Positions 19,177 to 30,000 of a DNA stretch of 64,000 nt are shown one piece after another (the stretch's first letter is position 1; each line of letters begins with the position of its first letter). The notes beneath the pieces are model-generated. The model did no database searches. It was given only the letters and a program-made list of their open reading frames with translations, and had not been told where the DNA came from. The stretch is from positions 41,212-105,211 of the forward strand of contig JALKBU010000058.1 of the NCBI GenBank assembly GCA_023091735.1. The letters run 5' to 3'. The stretch comes from Trichomonas tenax (Eukaryota > Parabasalia > Trichomonadida > Trichomonadidae). The translations under genes were made by a program, and so were the position numbers.

Positions 19177-20550
19177 TTATTGCTTCTTATCCTTTTGGAT
19201 GTAGCGTTCTTCACTCTCGCTGAAATAAACATTAGGATGAGAAACGCCTGTTTCATCAAGCTCGTGATCAGGATGGAGAGAGTTGAATAATAATGCGCAA
19301 GCAATACCAGGATTTTCACGAGCCTTAGCATTAATTTCGGCCATATCTTTACCTGAAATTTCTGGATTGATGATTTTAATAAGTGCTTCGAGTTGAGGGA
19401 GCGGCATCATCTTGAATGGACAGCCGTGTGTTTGTCCAGAAGCTGGAGATGGCTGCCTCATAATACCAGCGCACGAGTAGGCATTGAGGTTCTTTCCTGC
19501 ACCTTCTTTACCATAGTTGTGCCTGATGTTATATGCATAATGCTTCTCGAAGTCATCGAGTGAGATTGCTTTTGTGAATTCAGATCTCCAGAACTTGAGT
19601 GATTCATCCATAGTGAGACCGATTCCTTTCAAGAAGAGGCCGAACTGAAGCCTGCCTGAATGGAATAGCTTGTGGTTCTTCTTGAGTGCATCATACATTG
19701 ATCTCATGCATGCCGGGAATGAGCGAATAACAGCTTCCATGTCGCTGAGAGTGACACGGCCAAAGTTTTGACGTGTTTTAGCAACAAAGCAGCCAGCTCT
19801 CTCATCAAACATCGAAATGGCGATTTTTGTTAAGTCTGATTGATGTATCTTCAACATTCTATAGCGTGCGATCTTCTTTTCGAGATAAATCTGATATAAT
19901 TTCGTGAAAAATGTGTCTAATTCTGTTGGAGCAACTTCAACATAACCATCTTCGAGATTGCATGTGTAAACATTGATGAATTCGAAGATGAGCTCGAAAG
20001 GAATTGAGTAAACTCTCTTTTTAGCATTGTAATATTGATCGAGATTTAATTCTGGTTTCGGAATCGCTAAGAGTTCCTTTGGGAACTTAAATTGCTCTCC
20101 ATCTGTTTCGTGAAGTTTTACGTGTGTTTCTAATGCGTGGCGCATTCTTGCACGGAAGATATCAGATTCGATTTTAACAAACTTGTGTTGTGTCTCATCT
20201 GACCTTAAACATATGATCATGTATGAGTAGAAAGATGTTTCATCAAGGAATTGTTTCGTGACTGGGCCACATTCGAAATTAGGCATATTTGAATTCGAAG
20301 GACTATAAACTGAATCACGTGGACGTCTGATTGGAACGCCATACTTAGTAAGGATACGCTCGAATTGTTCTTTCTTTTCAGCTCCATTCTCGAGATCATT
20401 GATTTCTTGATGAACTTGGCTCCTGTAGTATCCAAATTCGATCAAATCGTTGATGGAAATGTCGGAAGAAGGCTCCTTATCATATAACTGTATATAATCG
20501 TCGTCTGCGGAAAATGTTTTCTTGACTCCAAGTAATTCTTTAAAACTCAT
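19177..20550 (-). CDS. PRIM2: DNA primase large subunit (PRIM2/Pri2)
   Basis: A 457-residue protein from ATG 20550 (MSFKELLGVKKTF), the normal family length. The four iron-sulfur cysteines are at about residues 280 (FPACMRSMYDALK), 360 (NAYSCAGIM), 376 (HGCPFK) and 418 (GIACALLF). The surrounding signature includes SGRLQFGLFLKGIGL, FEKHYAYNIRHNYGKEG and QPSPASGQTHGC. With the small catalytic subunit and DNA polymerase alpha it makes RNA-DNA primers; the [4Fe-4S] domain contacts the template-primer end. The N-terminal helical domain that binds the small subunit is present. No disruption is seen. Confidence 0.93.
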   Translation of the reverse strand: MSFKELLGVKKTFSADDDYIQLYDKEPSSDISINDLIEFGYYRSQVHQEINDLENGAEKKEQFERILTKYGVPIRRPRDSVYSPSNSNMPNFECGPVTKQFLDETSFYSYMIICLRSDETQHKFVKIESDIFRARMRHALETHVKLHETDGEQFKFPKELLAIPKPELNLDQYYNAKKRVYSIPFELIFEFINVYTCNLEDGYVEVAPTELDTFFTKLYQIYLEKKIARYRMLKIHQSDLTKIAISMFDERAGCFVAKTRQNFGRVTLSDMEAVIRSFPACMRSMYDALKKNHKLFHSGRLQFGLFLKGIGLTMDESLKFWRSEFTKAISLDDFEKHYAYNIRHNYGKEGAGKNLNAYSCAGIMRQPSPASGQTHGCPFKMMPLPQLEALIKIINPEISGKDMAEINAKARENPGIACALLFNSLHPDHELDETGVSHPNVYFSESEERYIQKDKKQ

Positions 20551-20934
20551 ATTTTTTGTTTAAACGTCTTTGTCACGTTTTAGCTTCCAAAAATTCATTT
20601 CGAAAAACAAACATTCATTCAACGACATTTTTATGAATCAATATGCTTGCGGCAACAAATTAAAACTATCAACAGAAAACCATATTAAAGCTTCATAATA
20701 TTTCATCAAATCAAAATATGATCTTTAATATTCATTGATCTTTTAAAATTCAATGCCTCTTACCTATTTAAACATATTTGCACATCTAAATATCCTCAGT
20801 ATTATATACTAATTCAAATTAATATTAATATCAAGATATTCATATTTATAAGCTAAAATCATCAAGCGATATCTGAATTTATTGATTTTGTATAGATGAA
20901 AGAAAATATATTGAAATAATTAAAATGTATTATT
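20551..20934 (-). other. Intergenic spacer
   Basis: Very AT-rich, with many ATTAATAT and ATATTC runs. No gene, RNA or repeat is supported. The bases just upstream of the primase ATG contain CGTGACAAAGACG (minus strand). Confidence 0.5.
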
Positions 20935-22149
20935 TTAAGCAATATAGCAACTAGACTTTTGCTGTTCAGAATCTGTAGTCTGTGATGTATATTTGGTATA
21001 CGTTGGTCCTTTTCCAGGATTCTTCATATCACCAATAATAATCTTTTGTCCAGTTGCTAATTTACGACATTCCTTAGCGAAGCTTCCATCAGCTGCTTCC
21101 TTAGGAGTATAACCATTATTGTCTTTCTCATCTGCATTGATTCCATGCGAAACTAAGGATGGAATAACTAAAAATGAAGAATTCGATGTTGCATAGTGAA
21201 GTGCATTTCTACCCTTCTTATCCTTTTGCGCTTTATGCAATTGTGTTATTGTAAGAATTTCATCAACAACAGCTTGATTATTGAATGCAGACGCAATCAT
21301 CAAAGCTGTTGTTCCATTTGGATCAACACCATTGATGTTGCATCCTATATCAACTAAAGCTTTGACCATTCCTGGAGTTGAATATTGGCCAGCGTAGTGC
21401 ATTGGTGTGTATCCGATTTGATCTGGAATATTTGCTAACGGTGATAATAATGGAATTGCATCAAGTGCACCTCCAATGACAGCACGATGCAAAAGTGTTT
21501 GTCCGCTCGAATTTGTATCGTTGAGTGATTGTGGTGATTTTTGAGCGAAATATTGTATAACTTGTGTTGCATTGAACTTCGCGGCGAAGTCAAGAGGACT
21601 TCTACCGAACATATCAGCAATTAACTGCGCCCCATGCTCAACTAAATAAATTGCAGCCTCAGTGGATCTGCTTTGGCATGCAACGTGAAGTGCAGTCATT
21701 CCGTAGTTGTCTGAAAGAGTGACATCAGCGCCTTTTTCTTCAACAAGATATTGAAGAACATCAACATGATTATTTTCTGCAGCGTAATGAATAGGAAGAC
21801 GTCCACGCCAATCGATAACAACGAGCTCAGCTTTCTCGAAGTGTGGATCTTTCATGAAATTGAGCCTTCCGTATTCAGCAGCGAAGTGCGCAGACGATTT
21901 TCCCCATGCATCGACCGCATTTGGACTGGCACCGGCATCTATGACTGCATTGAAGCATTTTTGCGCGTTAAAATAGATTGATGCGTTCGTGATAGGACAT
22001 TTGTATTGAATTGGGTCCGGAAGTTGGAAAGTTACTGATTCGAAGACGAATTTCATGTTGTCTGGCTCCTCAAGAAACTCTTGGATTAACTCGTTTTGGT
22101 CTTCTTCGAGTGCTTCTTTGATAAATTGGTTAAAATTCGGGTCTGACAT
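20935..22149 (-). CDS. Ankyrin-repeat protein with possible CaaX C-terminus
   Basis: A 404-residue protein from ATG 22149 (MSDPNFNQFIKEALEED). After an acidic N-terminus there are about nine ankyrin repeats from residue 75 to 370 (for example GRLPIHYAAENNHVDVLQYL, YGMTALHVACQS, GYTPMHYAGQYSTPGMVKAL, GRNALHYATSN). The C-terminus is Ser/Thr/Gln-rich and ends SSCYIA, where Cys-Tyr-Ile-Ala fits a CaaX prenylation box with Ala as X, compatible with farnesylation. That would place a protein-binding scaffold on a membrane. The partner is unknown. GACATGTAAAG lies 60 bp upstream of the start. Confidence 0.85.
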   Translation of the reverse strand: MSDPNFNQFIKEALEEDQNELIQEFLEEPDNMKFVFESVTFQLPDPIQYKCPITNASIYFNAQKCFNAVIDAGASPNAVDAWGKSSAHFAAEYGRLNFMKDPHFEKAELVVIDWRGRLPIHYAAENNHVDVLQYLVEEKGADVTLSDNYGMTALHVACQSRSTEAAIYLVEHGAQLIADMFGRSPLDFAAKFNATQVIQYFAQKSPQSLNDTNSSGQTLLHRAVIGGALDAIPLLSPLANIPDQIGYTPMHYAGQYSTPGMVKALVDIGCNINGVDPNGTTALMIASAFNNQAVVDEILTITQLHKAQKDKKGRNALHYATSNSSFLVIPSLVSHGINADEKDNNGYTPKEAADGSFAKECRKLATGQKIIIGDMKNPGKGPTYTKYTSQTTDSEQQKSSCYIA

Positions 22150-23129
22150 TTAAATTTTTCTGTGGTTCTATGTTACTTTTCGAATTACGATAGATTTTAT
22201 ATTTAATTGACATGTAAAGTATTTATTTGCCATTTTGTTATTAATTTCGAGCTAAAGTTGAATATTAACACAATTGCCATCGCAGCTTCTTAGTATAAAA
22301 TGGATGCCCACATTTAATCATTATATCTTCAATGTATTTAATTACATGTTGATTTTGCCCTCATAATCGAACTTCCTGATTTTATTGCTTCAATGGAAAT
22401 AATCAGTTCTGGTTCAAGTATATTCATGAATCGAATATATGAAGATGCAACTTCGAATAGATTAACCATATGTGCATGAGAGCAATGAATAGAATGGGCA
22501 AGAATTATATTGGCATTGCCCTACTCTCAAATTTTGAATCTGCTTCAAGTATATTTATTAAAAAAGATGATACGTCAAGGCGCAATGGCAGCTATAAATG
22601 ACGTGCAATATCCTAACAAAAAGAGTCTGGCATATATGGAACGTTATCTTTGAATTTTTGCACTTCAATTTTTTGAGAAGGGAAACTTCTGATTTATAAT
22701 TTCATTGACTTTTTGTTGTTCAAATATTGGTCATCCTCTTTTAGGTTTTCCAGCAAGTTTTCCACTGATAAGCTCATTCATAAACTCAAGAGCCTGAACT
22801 GATTTCATTCCATTTTCAATCACGTTATAATATTTTTTCTTTTAGAAACTGAGGGCTGTTTGAAAGAGGTAATTGTACGAGTCGACTTTGTCAGCATCAA
22901 TACAGACACCTGCAAATTGTATTCTTGATGTACTTTAATTGACTAAAGTCCTATCTGAGCACTGAGATTAATAAGGTGTTTTGTGTTTGCGGCCCTTGAA
23001 TCAATAGTAAACAATGTAAAAGCATGAGCTAGAGGATTATTTTACCAATAACAATAATCTCCAGTAATAAATTGCGAAAAATAGCATTATTTAACAATGA
23101 TAATGGTAAACTTATTTAAAAAGAAATTA
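22150..23129. other. Decayed intergenic region
   Basis: About 980 bp without an intact gene. It contains GACATGTAAAG at 22209-22219, a minus-strand coding remnant at 22676-22831, and an open minus stretch of about 60 codons around 22350-22530 with no start and no recognisable domain. It looks like degraded genes next to an integrase relic. Confidence 0.5.
22676..22831 (-). pseudogene. Fragment resembling a transposase/integrase N-terminus
   Basis: On the minus strand the readable sequence includes IENGMKSVQALEFMNELISG and KLAGKPKRG, followed by a stop where an Arg codon would complete GRP, then PIFEQQKVNEI. The Gly-Lys-Pro-Lys-Arg-Gly pattern resembles the linker of small DNA-element proteins, and the neighbour at 23130-23570 is an integrase relic. 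Assignment is weak. Confidence 0.3.
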
Positions 23130-23570
23130 CTAGATTAATCGAAAAAAGTTGCACATTGACGTGCTAGAAAAATCATCAGTGAAAGCACAGAGGTATCTTT
23201 TACCGTCTGGCGTGTTGAAAAATTTCAGATCTGTATGCCATAATTGGTTTGCCATTTTTGCAACGTAATTATGGTATGTTTCTGGTTCTTTCTTCTCTAT
23301 GTCGTAATTTAACATATTTTGAGCTCTTAATTCTTTATAAATAGTATATTCTGTATATTTTTCAGGAAATTTTTGTGATTTCACTTCTTTGTAGCCTAAA
23401 TTAAATTCGTCTTTTGATGTAAGTAAGAGCTGCATGTCTATTTTATCAATATTAGCTTCTGGTCGTCCTATAGGCTTGAGTGTTAAGTTATTTTCGAGAA
23501 ACATTTGTCGTGATTTTGAATAATGAACTTTAGCAACCGATTTAAGAGACTGATTGGTTGCATATATAGA
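23130..23570 (-). pseudogene. Relic of a DDE integrase with N-terminal HTH
   Basis: The frame is open from 23570 with no ATG until 23504. The part before that ATG, together with what follows, reads SLKSVAKVHYSKSRQMFLEN then LTLKPIGRP, a helix-turn-helix of the IS/integrase type. Residues further on (LWHTDLKFFNTPDGKRYLCA, then FTDDFSS) are the first beta strands of a retroviral-like integrase core, with the catalytic Asp in HTD and the TDD turn. The frame stops soon after, so the second Asp and Glu are missing. It is a truncated, probably dead copy of a mobile element protein. Terminal repeats were not found. Confidence 0.65.
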
Positions 23571-23573
23571 TCA

Positions 23574-24386
23574 TACAAAGCATGGACATCCATTAAATGT
23601 CACTTTTTGTAAGGTGTCAAATGTCAAAGATCCTTTTTCGAGAAGGACAAAAAAAGTTGCATATTTTGCTCCTTATAGATTTAACAATTTAATAACACAT
23701 GTTCATTTATGAGCGCAGCCATATTCTATTGGTCTATATCATTAAATCCTAACAATAAGAATTTATTAGGATTTTATCGCTATAGCATCAAACCAATAGA
23801 ACCGTGTTTCGATATTTGTCATTCTGATATTTTACAAAGGGATTTTGACATGAAAATATACAATTGGAAATCATATTGAAGAATACTATATATACTATAT
23901 TAATTAATAAATTAATTTGGTGGTATTAACATTGATAATTGTTTTTTAGGATATAGTAGGTGGTAGTTGTTTTTGATTGATATGACAAATTTCGAATCCT
24001 GGTTTGTGATACAATCACAGGAGAATCCAAAATCTTGGGCGCTTTCTATTAGGAAAGTGGAATAATGAAGTTTAATGCGACAGAAAATAGCACAACATTA
24101 TTTGCAGCTGTTTATAGCAACAGAGGGAACTGTGAAAATAGAATAATATTACAAATTGTATTTCATATTCGTTCTTAAACTCTATTATTGCAAGAGCTTT
24201 GTGGTATTGTAACCGTATTTTTGGGGGGCTTCTTTTGCTTTATTGAATGATACAGCTATATTCTGATATTTAAATTTTCTATGCGACTTTCTTCGTTGAT
24301 AACGTTAACAACGCTGAGCTCAATAACATATTTGTGGTGGAGAAGGGAGATGAAGAAATATCACCATAGCTATCTTGTTATCTTAA
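23574..24386. other. Intergenic spacer with an imperfect inverted repeat
   Basis: About 810 bp with no gene. It holds the nested inverted repeat at 23724-23801. The rest is AT-rich without recognisable coding or RNA signals. Confidence 0.5.
23724..23801. repeat. Nested imperfect inverted repeat (about 78 bp)
   Basis: Outer arms TTCTATTGGT (23724-23733) and ACCAATAGAA (23792-23801) pair perfectly. Inner arms at 23741-23752 and 23766-23777 pair over 12 bp with one mismatch (ATTAAATCCTAA). It lies beside the integrase relic, so a MITE or structured RNA are both possible. Confidence 0.5.
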
Positions 24387-25535
24387 TCAGTCTGCTTTCA
24401 AATGAGTATTTTCTAATATAGAGTGAAATGCATCATTCCATGATTTCTCCCATGGTGTGAGTCTTGCTTTGCATTCTTCTCTCATTGCATTGAGATCGAC
24501 ATTTCTTTCCACAAAGACTCGTTTTATGAGTGAAAGCAAGTCACCTGACGTTGTGAAGAAAAATCCAGTTGACTCTGATATTACTTCACGAACGCAGCCT
24601 CTCAGCATCACAGCAATTGGAATACAAGCCCATTCCATCTCGATGAGCTCGAGTGATAAGTCTAGAATCGCTCTGGCACAATTGAAGCAAATCCCAAGAT
24701 CGCAGGCACCGAGAACTTTAGGATATGCATCGGAGAGCATCGGAAGAACAACAACTTTGATGTTTTTGAGATTGAGATTGTTTAATGAATGCTCGATTTG
24801 CGTTTGACTCTTTCCAGCACCAAAAACGCAAAAACACAGTGGAATATTGAGTGATTCACTCTTTGTGACTATGTCAATGATCTCTGCTGCTTGAGATTCG
24901 TCTGAAATTGGAATTCCGATTAATCCAGCTTCTTTTTTGATTCCAAGGAGTCCATTTATCTCATTTCTGCATTCAATGTTCGATTGAAACAGAGTTCCTG
25001 GATTATCACGTATGATTATGCTTTTAATTTTCTTAATTTGAAGAAATCCTTGCATTGATCGAGTGGGAACAATACAAATATCAGCAAAACTCGGAACGTT
25101 TGTCTCGATTCTCATGAAAATGCGACTCGTATTTTGGTTTATTGATTGAAATGGACGAACATCTAAAATTAATTTCGATTTTTTAAAGTACTGTAAAACT
25201 TTGGCGATTAATATGTTAAGTATAACACGAGATGTTGATGTTACAATGATATCTACTGTTCCAAGATTAAAAAATAAAGTTATAATTGAAACAAATTTAA
25301 CAACTATCAAAAACGGAATAATGAGAATGTTAGTTGAGAGTAAGTTTGACTTTTCTTGATGTGTTTGGCGTATTTGTATGTTTGGATTTTTTTCTATTTC
25401 CGCAGGCAAAACAGTTCTGCAGTTTCCGATGAGACACACTTCTGTGTCTGGCTGATCTGCAAAAGACTTCGCGTGGCGAAGAAGCCGAAAGTTTGTTCCA
25501 AGATCATCAAATGAAAAAACAACAACTTTCGGCAT
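24387..25535 (-). CDS. ALG1: ALG1, chitobiosyldiphosphodolichol beta-mannosyltransferase
   Basis: A 382-residue GT-B glycosyltransferase from ATG 25535 (MPKVVVFSFDDLGTNFRLLR). The DDLG..R..RHA opening, the hydrophobic helix at about 68-95, the DVRPFQSI region, and the C-terminal donor site (AYPKVLGACDLGICFN, LDLSLELIEMEWACIPIAVM, REVISESTGFFF) match ALG1. The tail (PWEKSWNDAF) matches the family's W-E-x-S-W end. It adds the first mannose from GDP-mannose to GlcNAc2-PP-dolichol on the cytosolic ER face. It is shorter than yeast ALG1 (449) but retains the key blocks. TGFFF replaces the more usual NGL-x-F. Confidence 0.88.
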   Translation of the reverse strand: MPKVVVFSFDDLGTNFRLLRHAKSFADQPDTEVCLIGNCRTVLPAEIEKNPNIQIRQTHQEKSNLLSTNILIIPFLIVVKFVSIITLFFNLGTVDIIVTSTSRVILNILIAKVLQYFKKSKLILDVRPFQSINQNTSRIFMRIETNVPSFADICIVPTRSMQGFLQIKKIKSIIIRDNPGTLFQSNIECRNEINGLLGIKKEAGLIGIPISDESQAAEIIDIVTKSESLNIPLCFCVFGAGKSQTQIEHSLNNLNLKNIKVVVLPMLSDAYPKVLGACDLGICFNCARAILDLSLELIEMEWACIPIAVMLRGCVREVISESTGFFFTTSGDLLSLIKRVFVERNVDLNAMREECKARLTPWEKSWNDAFHSILENTHLKAD

Positions 25536-25925
25536 AATAATGACGGGAACAAAAAAGTGATTTTTTTGGAAAATCTAAAGAATACATTTGCTCCTATATT
25601 CATTCATTATATATTTTATGATAAGTTTTATATATTTATTTTATTAAAATTACAAAATTTCTAAACTGTCATGAGATATTTTGATTTTAATTTCAAGAAA
25701 TGTTTTGCATTAAATTCACAAAGGAAAAACTTTTAGCAATGGCTTTAGATATACAATGGAAACAAACTTTATTGTGTAATTGATTAAATCATGTAACTAA
25801 ATATTTATGAAACAAATATATAATGATTTGCTAAATTTCACAGACATGGGTTAATTTTATTTCAACAAATCAGATTGCGATACCTTGCATAAGATCTGTG
25901 ATATTTGCTGAAAATATTTGATGGT
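25536..25925. other. Intergenic spacer
   Basis: AT-rich sequence between the ALG1 start and the end of the surface-protein pseudogene. No gene or repeat is seen. Confidence 0.5.
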
Positions 25926-26948
25926 TTATGGAGTCAATGTGAAATAAAACATAGGAACGTATTTGGAAGATAAAACAAATAATGGAAAGAATCCTGCACA
26001 TGAGCATTGCATATTTACTACTACGTTATTATCATTATTATTTCCATTTCCAAAACTCATTGGTGTTTTTTCAATAATTGCTTTGCATTCTGCTGAATTT
26101 AAGTGCCCCAAACTCAATGAAAAGCTTTGATCAACAGCTTCATTAGAATTAATGCTATATCCAGTTATTCCTGACAAGCCTTTGGAAAATGTGCAATTTA
26201 TTAATAGTGAATAATAGCAACTGATATCGTAATTTGCAATATTGTCAATAAAACATGAATCGTATATTTGAAGACCTTGAGAGTCAGAACTAAGAATGCA
26301 ATAAAATTCATTTGTTTCCGTGATTTCATTGTTAAGGATATTGCAAAATCCTAAAACTGAAATATGCGCCTTATCAAAGGAAATAATCTTTCTTTGTGTC
26401 GCTTGATTATTCGCTATGCTACAAAATTTAAGTGAATTTATAAAATCGCCTTCTCCAACTCTATAATCAACATTTAATGATGAAGAAGATACAGCAACGT
26501 TGTCGCTTATATTTGCAGATATAAAAGCTGAATTGAAGTCTTCAATGTAAAGTGTTTCTGTTCCAGTTTGTGAATCACAAGCTGAAATTGTAGAAGTTTC
26601 AAATATAATAAATAAATTGGAAAATTGCGCTTGCACATTATTTATTCTTGCGAAAACGCCTTGACTCGGACAATCAGAGTGAACTCCACATGAATAATGA
26701 AAAACTACATGACATGTTGTGGTGAAAATTGATCCACCTCCGTCTTGATTTTGAGTTGAACAATCTTAGAACAAACAGAATGAAATTAACACCTTTGGAC
26801 TTTCATAATTATTAATATAAACAGCTCTATCGTTTAAACTAACAAATTGACAGTGATCAATATATAAATTATTGCTATAGTAAGTTTTGAATAAAATATT
26901 ATTTCGAGGGACTTCTATAAATTCGCTGGAGCCGAAGTAATGGTCCAT
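25926..26948 (-). pseudogene. Surface-protein pseudogene (Pmp/beta-helix type), one in-frame stop
   Basis: From ATG 26948 (MDHYFGSSEFIEVPRN) the frame continues to 25926 in a single register, broken by a TAA at 26766-26768. The text before it (SPKVLISFCLF) and after it (DCSTQNQDGGGSIF) are one continuous repeat of the kind found in trichomonad polymorphic-membrane-like proteins, where short strands carry FCNILNN, SCFIDN and NCTFSKG units of a right-handed beta helix. The end (SSKYVPMFYFTLTP) has no membrane anchor, so the gene is also truncated relative to full-length members. It is most likely a pseudogene; stop read-through or a second start cannot be excluded. Confidence 0.7.
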
Positions 26949-27070
26949 GTTCCTTTATCAGCACCGTCTGTATGGATTTTATCAATCTGTTTCCATCGAA
27001 AAATCAATTAAAACGCAATAATAAAAAAATAAAAAGTGGTTTTGGAAAAAATATAAAAATTTTACGAAAA

Positions 27071-30000
27071 TCACTGAAGTGTCAGCAAAACGGCTGTACC
27101 ACGCTTGATCCAGTGTTCTGGTTCCTTCTCTGTCGGGAGCTCGATTGGCAAAACGAGTGATGGGTGCTCTGCTGAGCCGCCTCTGACTGGATAGATGTAA
27201 GCTGGTGCTACGTAGATGTGGCCCTTCTCCTTCTTCGACTTGTCAACTGGAAGGAAGTGGATGATTGGCATGTCGGAGATTAGCTGGAGCGGCTTTGGAT
27301 CTGTGAGAACCTTGTTCTTCTTTGACCATCTGGCGCCTTCGAGGTAAAGGCCTCGGATGAGGACACCTTCCTTAGGGATGAGCGCCTGTTGCTCGAGCTC
27401 ACGAATGTTGTCTGTGTGCATGACGTTGAACTGCCACTCGAGCTGATCGATGGAGATCTTGTGGAGTCTGGCACTGCGCTGGAGAACGGCTGTAAGGAAT
27501 GATGTTGGATATGTGAATCTGCCGAGCCAGAAAGCGTTTGGTTCGCCTTTCTCGAGCCACTTCTTGAAGAACTCGACTCTGGCGATAAGATCCTTGGACC
27601 AGAGGGCGAGCGGCTTGAGAGACTGATATGCGAACTGCCACATTTCTGGGACCTTGTTCTCGTAGATGCATGTGAAGATTTCATCGAGTTCGCGGGACAT
27701 GACAACCAAACCTTGGATGCCCTTGATGAGTTCCTCGATGGAGCTTCTGACGACTGTCAAGAGCTTGTTGTATCTGGCAATTTCCTGATAAAGAACGATC
27801 TGGAGTGCATCTGTGTTAGCGTTGGTGTTGAGGCGTGGAAGGACGATTGTGTTCGGGACGTTGAAGAGGAGATCCTTTGCAAGGTTGAGGACTACATCTT
27901 CTCTGGAAGCACCACTGGCTGCTGTGAGTGCGGGCTGAAGGCTGAGGACTGTAGAAAGGAGTTCCTGGCCCTCCTGGATGAGAGAAGAAATATCGGCGTT
28001 CGGATGCTGGCCGAAAGCCTCCGGAGGATCTGTGATTGGGATCTTCTCGATGACCTGCATGGCGTCGACAATGTTTGTTGGCTCTGGGACGAAGTAAAGG
28101 TTGTTGTCGCAGAGCTTGAAGCCGTGTGTATCGATAAGATCCTGCTGGAAGTACTGATGGACGTAAACGTCGAGAAGGCGCTGATCCCAGGAATCTGTGA
28201 CTCTGCCACCGTAGTGGATTTCAGAGATGAGGAAGCGCATAGCCTCCCATGGGATGGCCTTTGGAGATGTCTCGAGCAATTTGGCAATAACCTTCTGGCA
28301 GATATCGAAGTCAGAGCGGTTGAATGCGTATGGGATGTTCCAGCCGAGTGTAAGGAACTTCCTACGTTCGATGATGACGGAGTGGAGGTAGCAAAGAGCG
28401 AAGATGAGCTTCTTGTATGTTGGAGAGGCCTTGTCGATGGAGTCTGGCTGGATTGTGCTGTAGAGTGTCTGCATGTTGGCGTGGATACCAGATGGTGACT
28501 CTGTTGTCATCTTGACAGCACGCTGAAGGATAGAGATTGGGAACTTCGGGTTCGGATCGGATGAGATCCAAAGTCTGAACTTAGGATCGATCTTTGTGAG
28601 GCAAATTTCCTCGAAGATGCCTTCGAACTCGTCCATCCATGAGAGCATGAGGTGGCAGTTGGAAAGATAGACCCACCAGCCCTTCTGGGAGCCTTCCATG
28701 ATGAGCTGCTTAGCTGTTTCAGCCTGGCCCTGACCGAGGGCAAGGTCGTGGAAGGAGTCTTCTGGAATCTTCATATCGTTAGCGAGGCGCTTGAGGTTAG
28801 TGAGTGGATCGACACCTGGGCTAAGGACGAAGAGGAGTGGCGTGTAAGCATCGGAGTCGTGGTAGGCAGCAGAGAGCTCAAGCGGCGGTGGCTTGATGAA
28901 CTCCTCACCGATTGTATTCTCGATGTAGTTGGAGATGCAAGAAAGGATTCTGTCTGGTCTGAGGCAACGAACGATGACCATGGCCTGCATCAATGTGCAG
29001 CGGCGTGTCCAGTCGCCTGGGAATGGAACGAGTTCTGGCTGCTGGCTCATGTACCATGCGTACCAGTCTTCGTTGTACTGCTCGAATGAAGCGGAGATGC
29101 CTTCGAATGCTGGTAATGTGTTGAGGCCGAGGATGTTCTCCCACTCTCGCTCATCGAGCCACTCTGGCTTAGCACCACCCTCCAAGACTTCTGGGCTGAG
29201 ACCGACTGGGCCACGGAGAAGGTATAGGTATTCATCGTTAGCGATTCTGCCTGGGCCGCGCTGGTCGCCAGTCTGCTGGACTTTAACGGCCAAGCAGAAT
29301 GAGAAGAGAAGCTTGTGCTGCTCGAACAGACCACGGCAAGTGTTCCTGTAAACAGCGAGTGTGTGCTCCTTCTTGATTGTCTCGTTACGCTGCTCTGTAT
29401 CATCAGAATGCTGTGCATTGCTGAGGGAGTGGTTGAAGAGAACTGTGTAAGCATCAAGAGAGAACTGATACATTGGATCGACATAAGCAAGATCTGAAAG
29501 GACGAAGAAGAGTGAAGATGCGCGTCTAGCAACTGATCTGTAGGCTTCACGAGCTGCATCGATCTTCTTCTCTGTGTCTGCAGCGGATTTAAGCTTCTCA
29601 CCAATGTTCTGTGAAAGGTGCTTAGATGTTTCGAGTGTTGTAACGACGGTATCATCGTTAAGAAGTTCTTGTGAGCTCTTTGAAGCGAGGAGCTGAAGAA
29701 TTTGTTGCTCTGTATCATGAAGTGTTTGCTTGTCTTGAGCCATTTGTGTGACAAGGCGAACCTTCTCGTTTTCGAGTTCTGGTCTTTCCTTGCCGACGAC
29801 GATACCAAGCATTTGTTCTTCGAGACCCTGCTCCTTGACGGAGAAGTTGATGACTGTTGTTCTGGATGTGACTTCTGGTGTCCACTCTGGGTTGGACATC
29901 TTTGTTGTCATGAAGAGTCTGAAGTCTGGGTGCAAGGCAACGAGTCTATCGCCACCGAGCTTGAACATCATTGTTGTACCCTGCTTGACGAACTCTCTGT

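Noticed and set aside
27713..28498. Plus-strand 261-codon frame inside the dynein gene
   Set aside because: It is antisense to a conserved dynein C-terminal region; its length follows from C/G-rich codons of the real gene. Other frames of this kind between 27 and 40.6 kb are rejected for the same reason.
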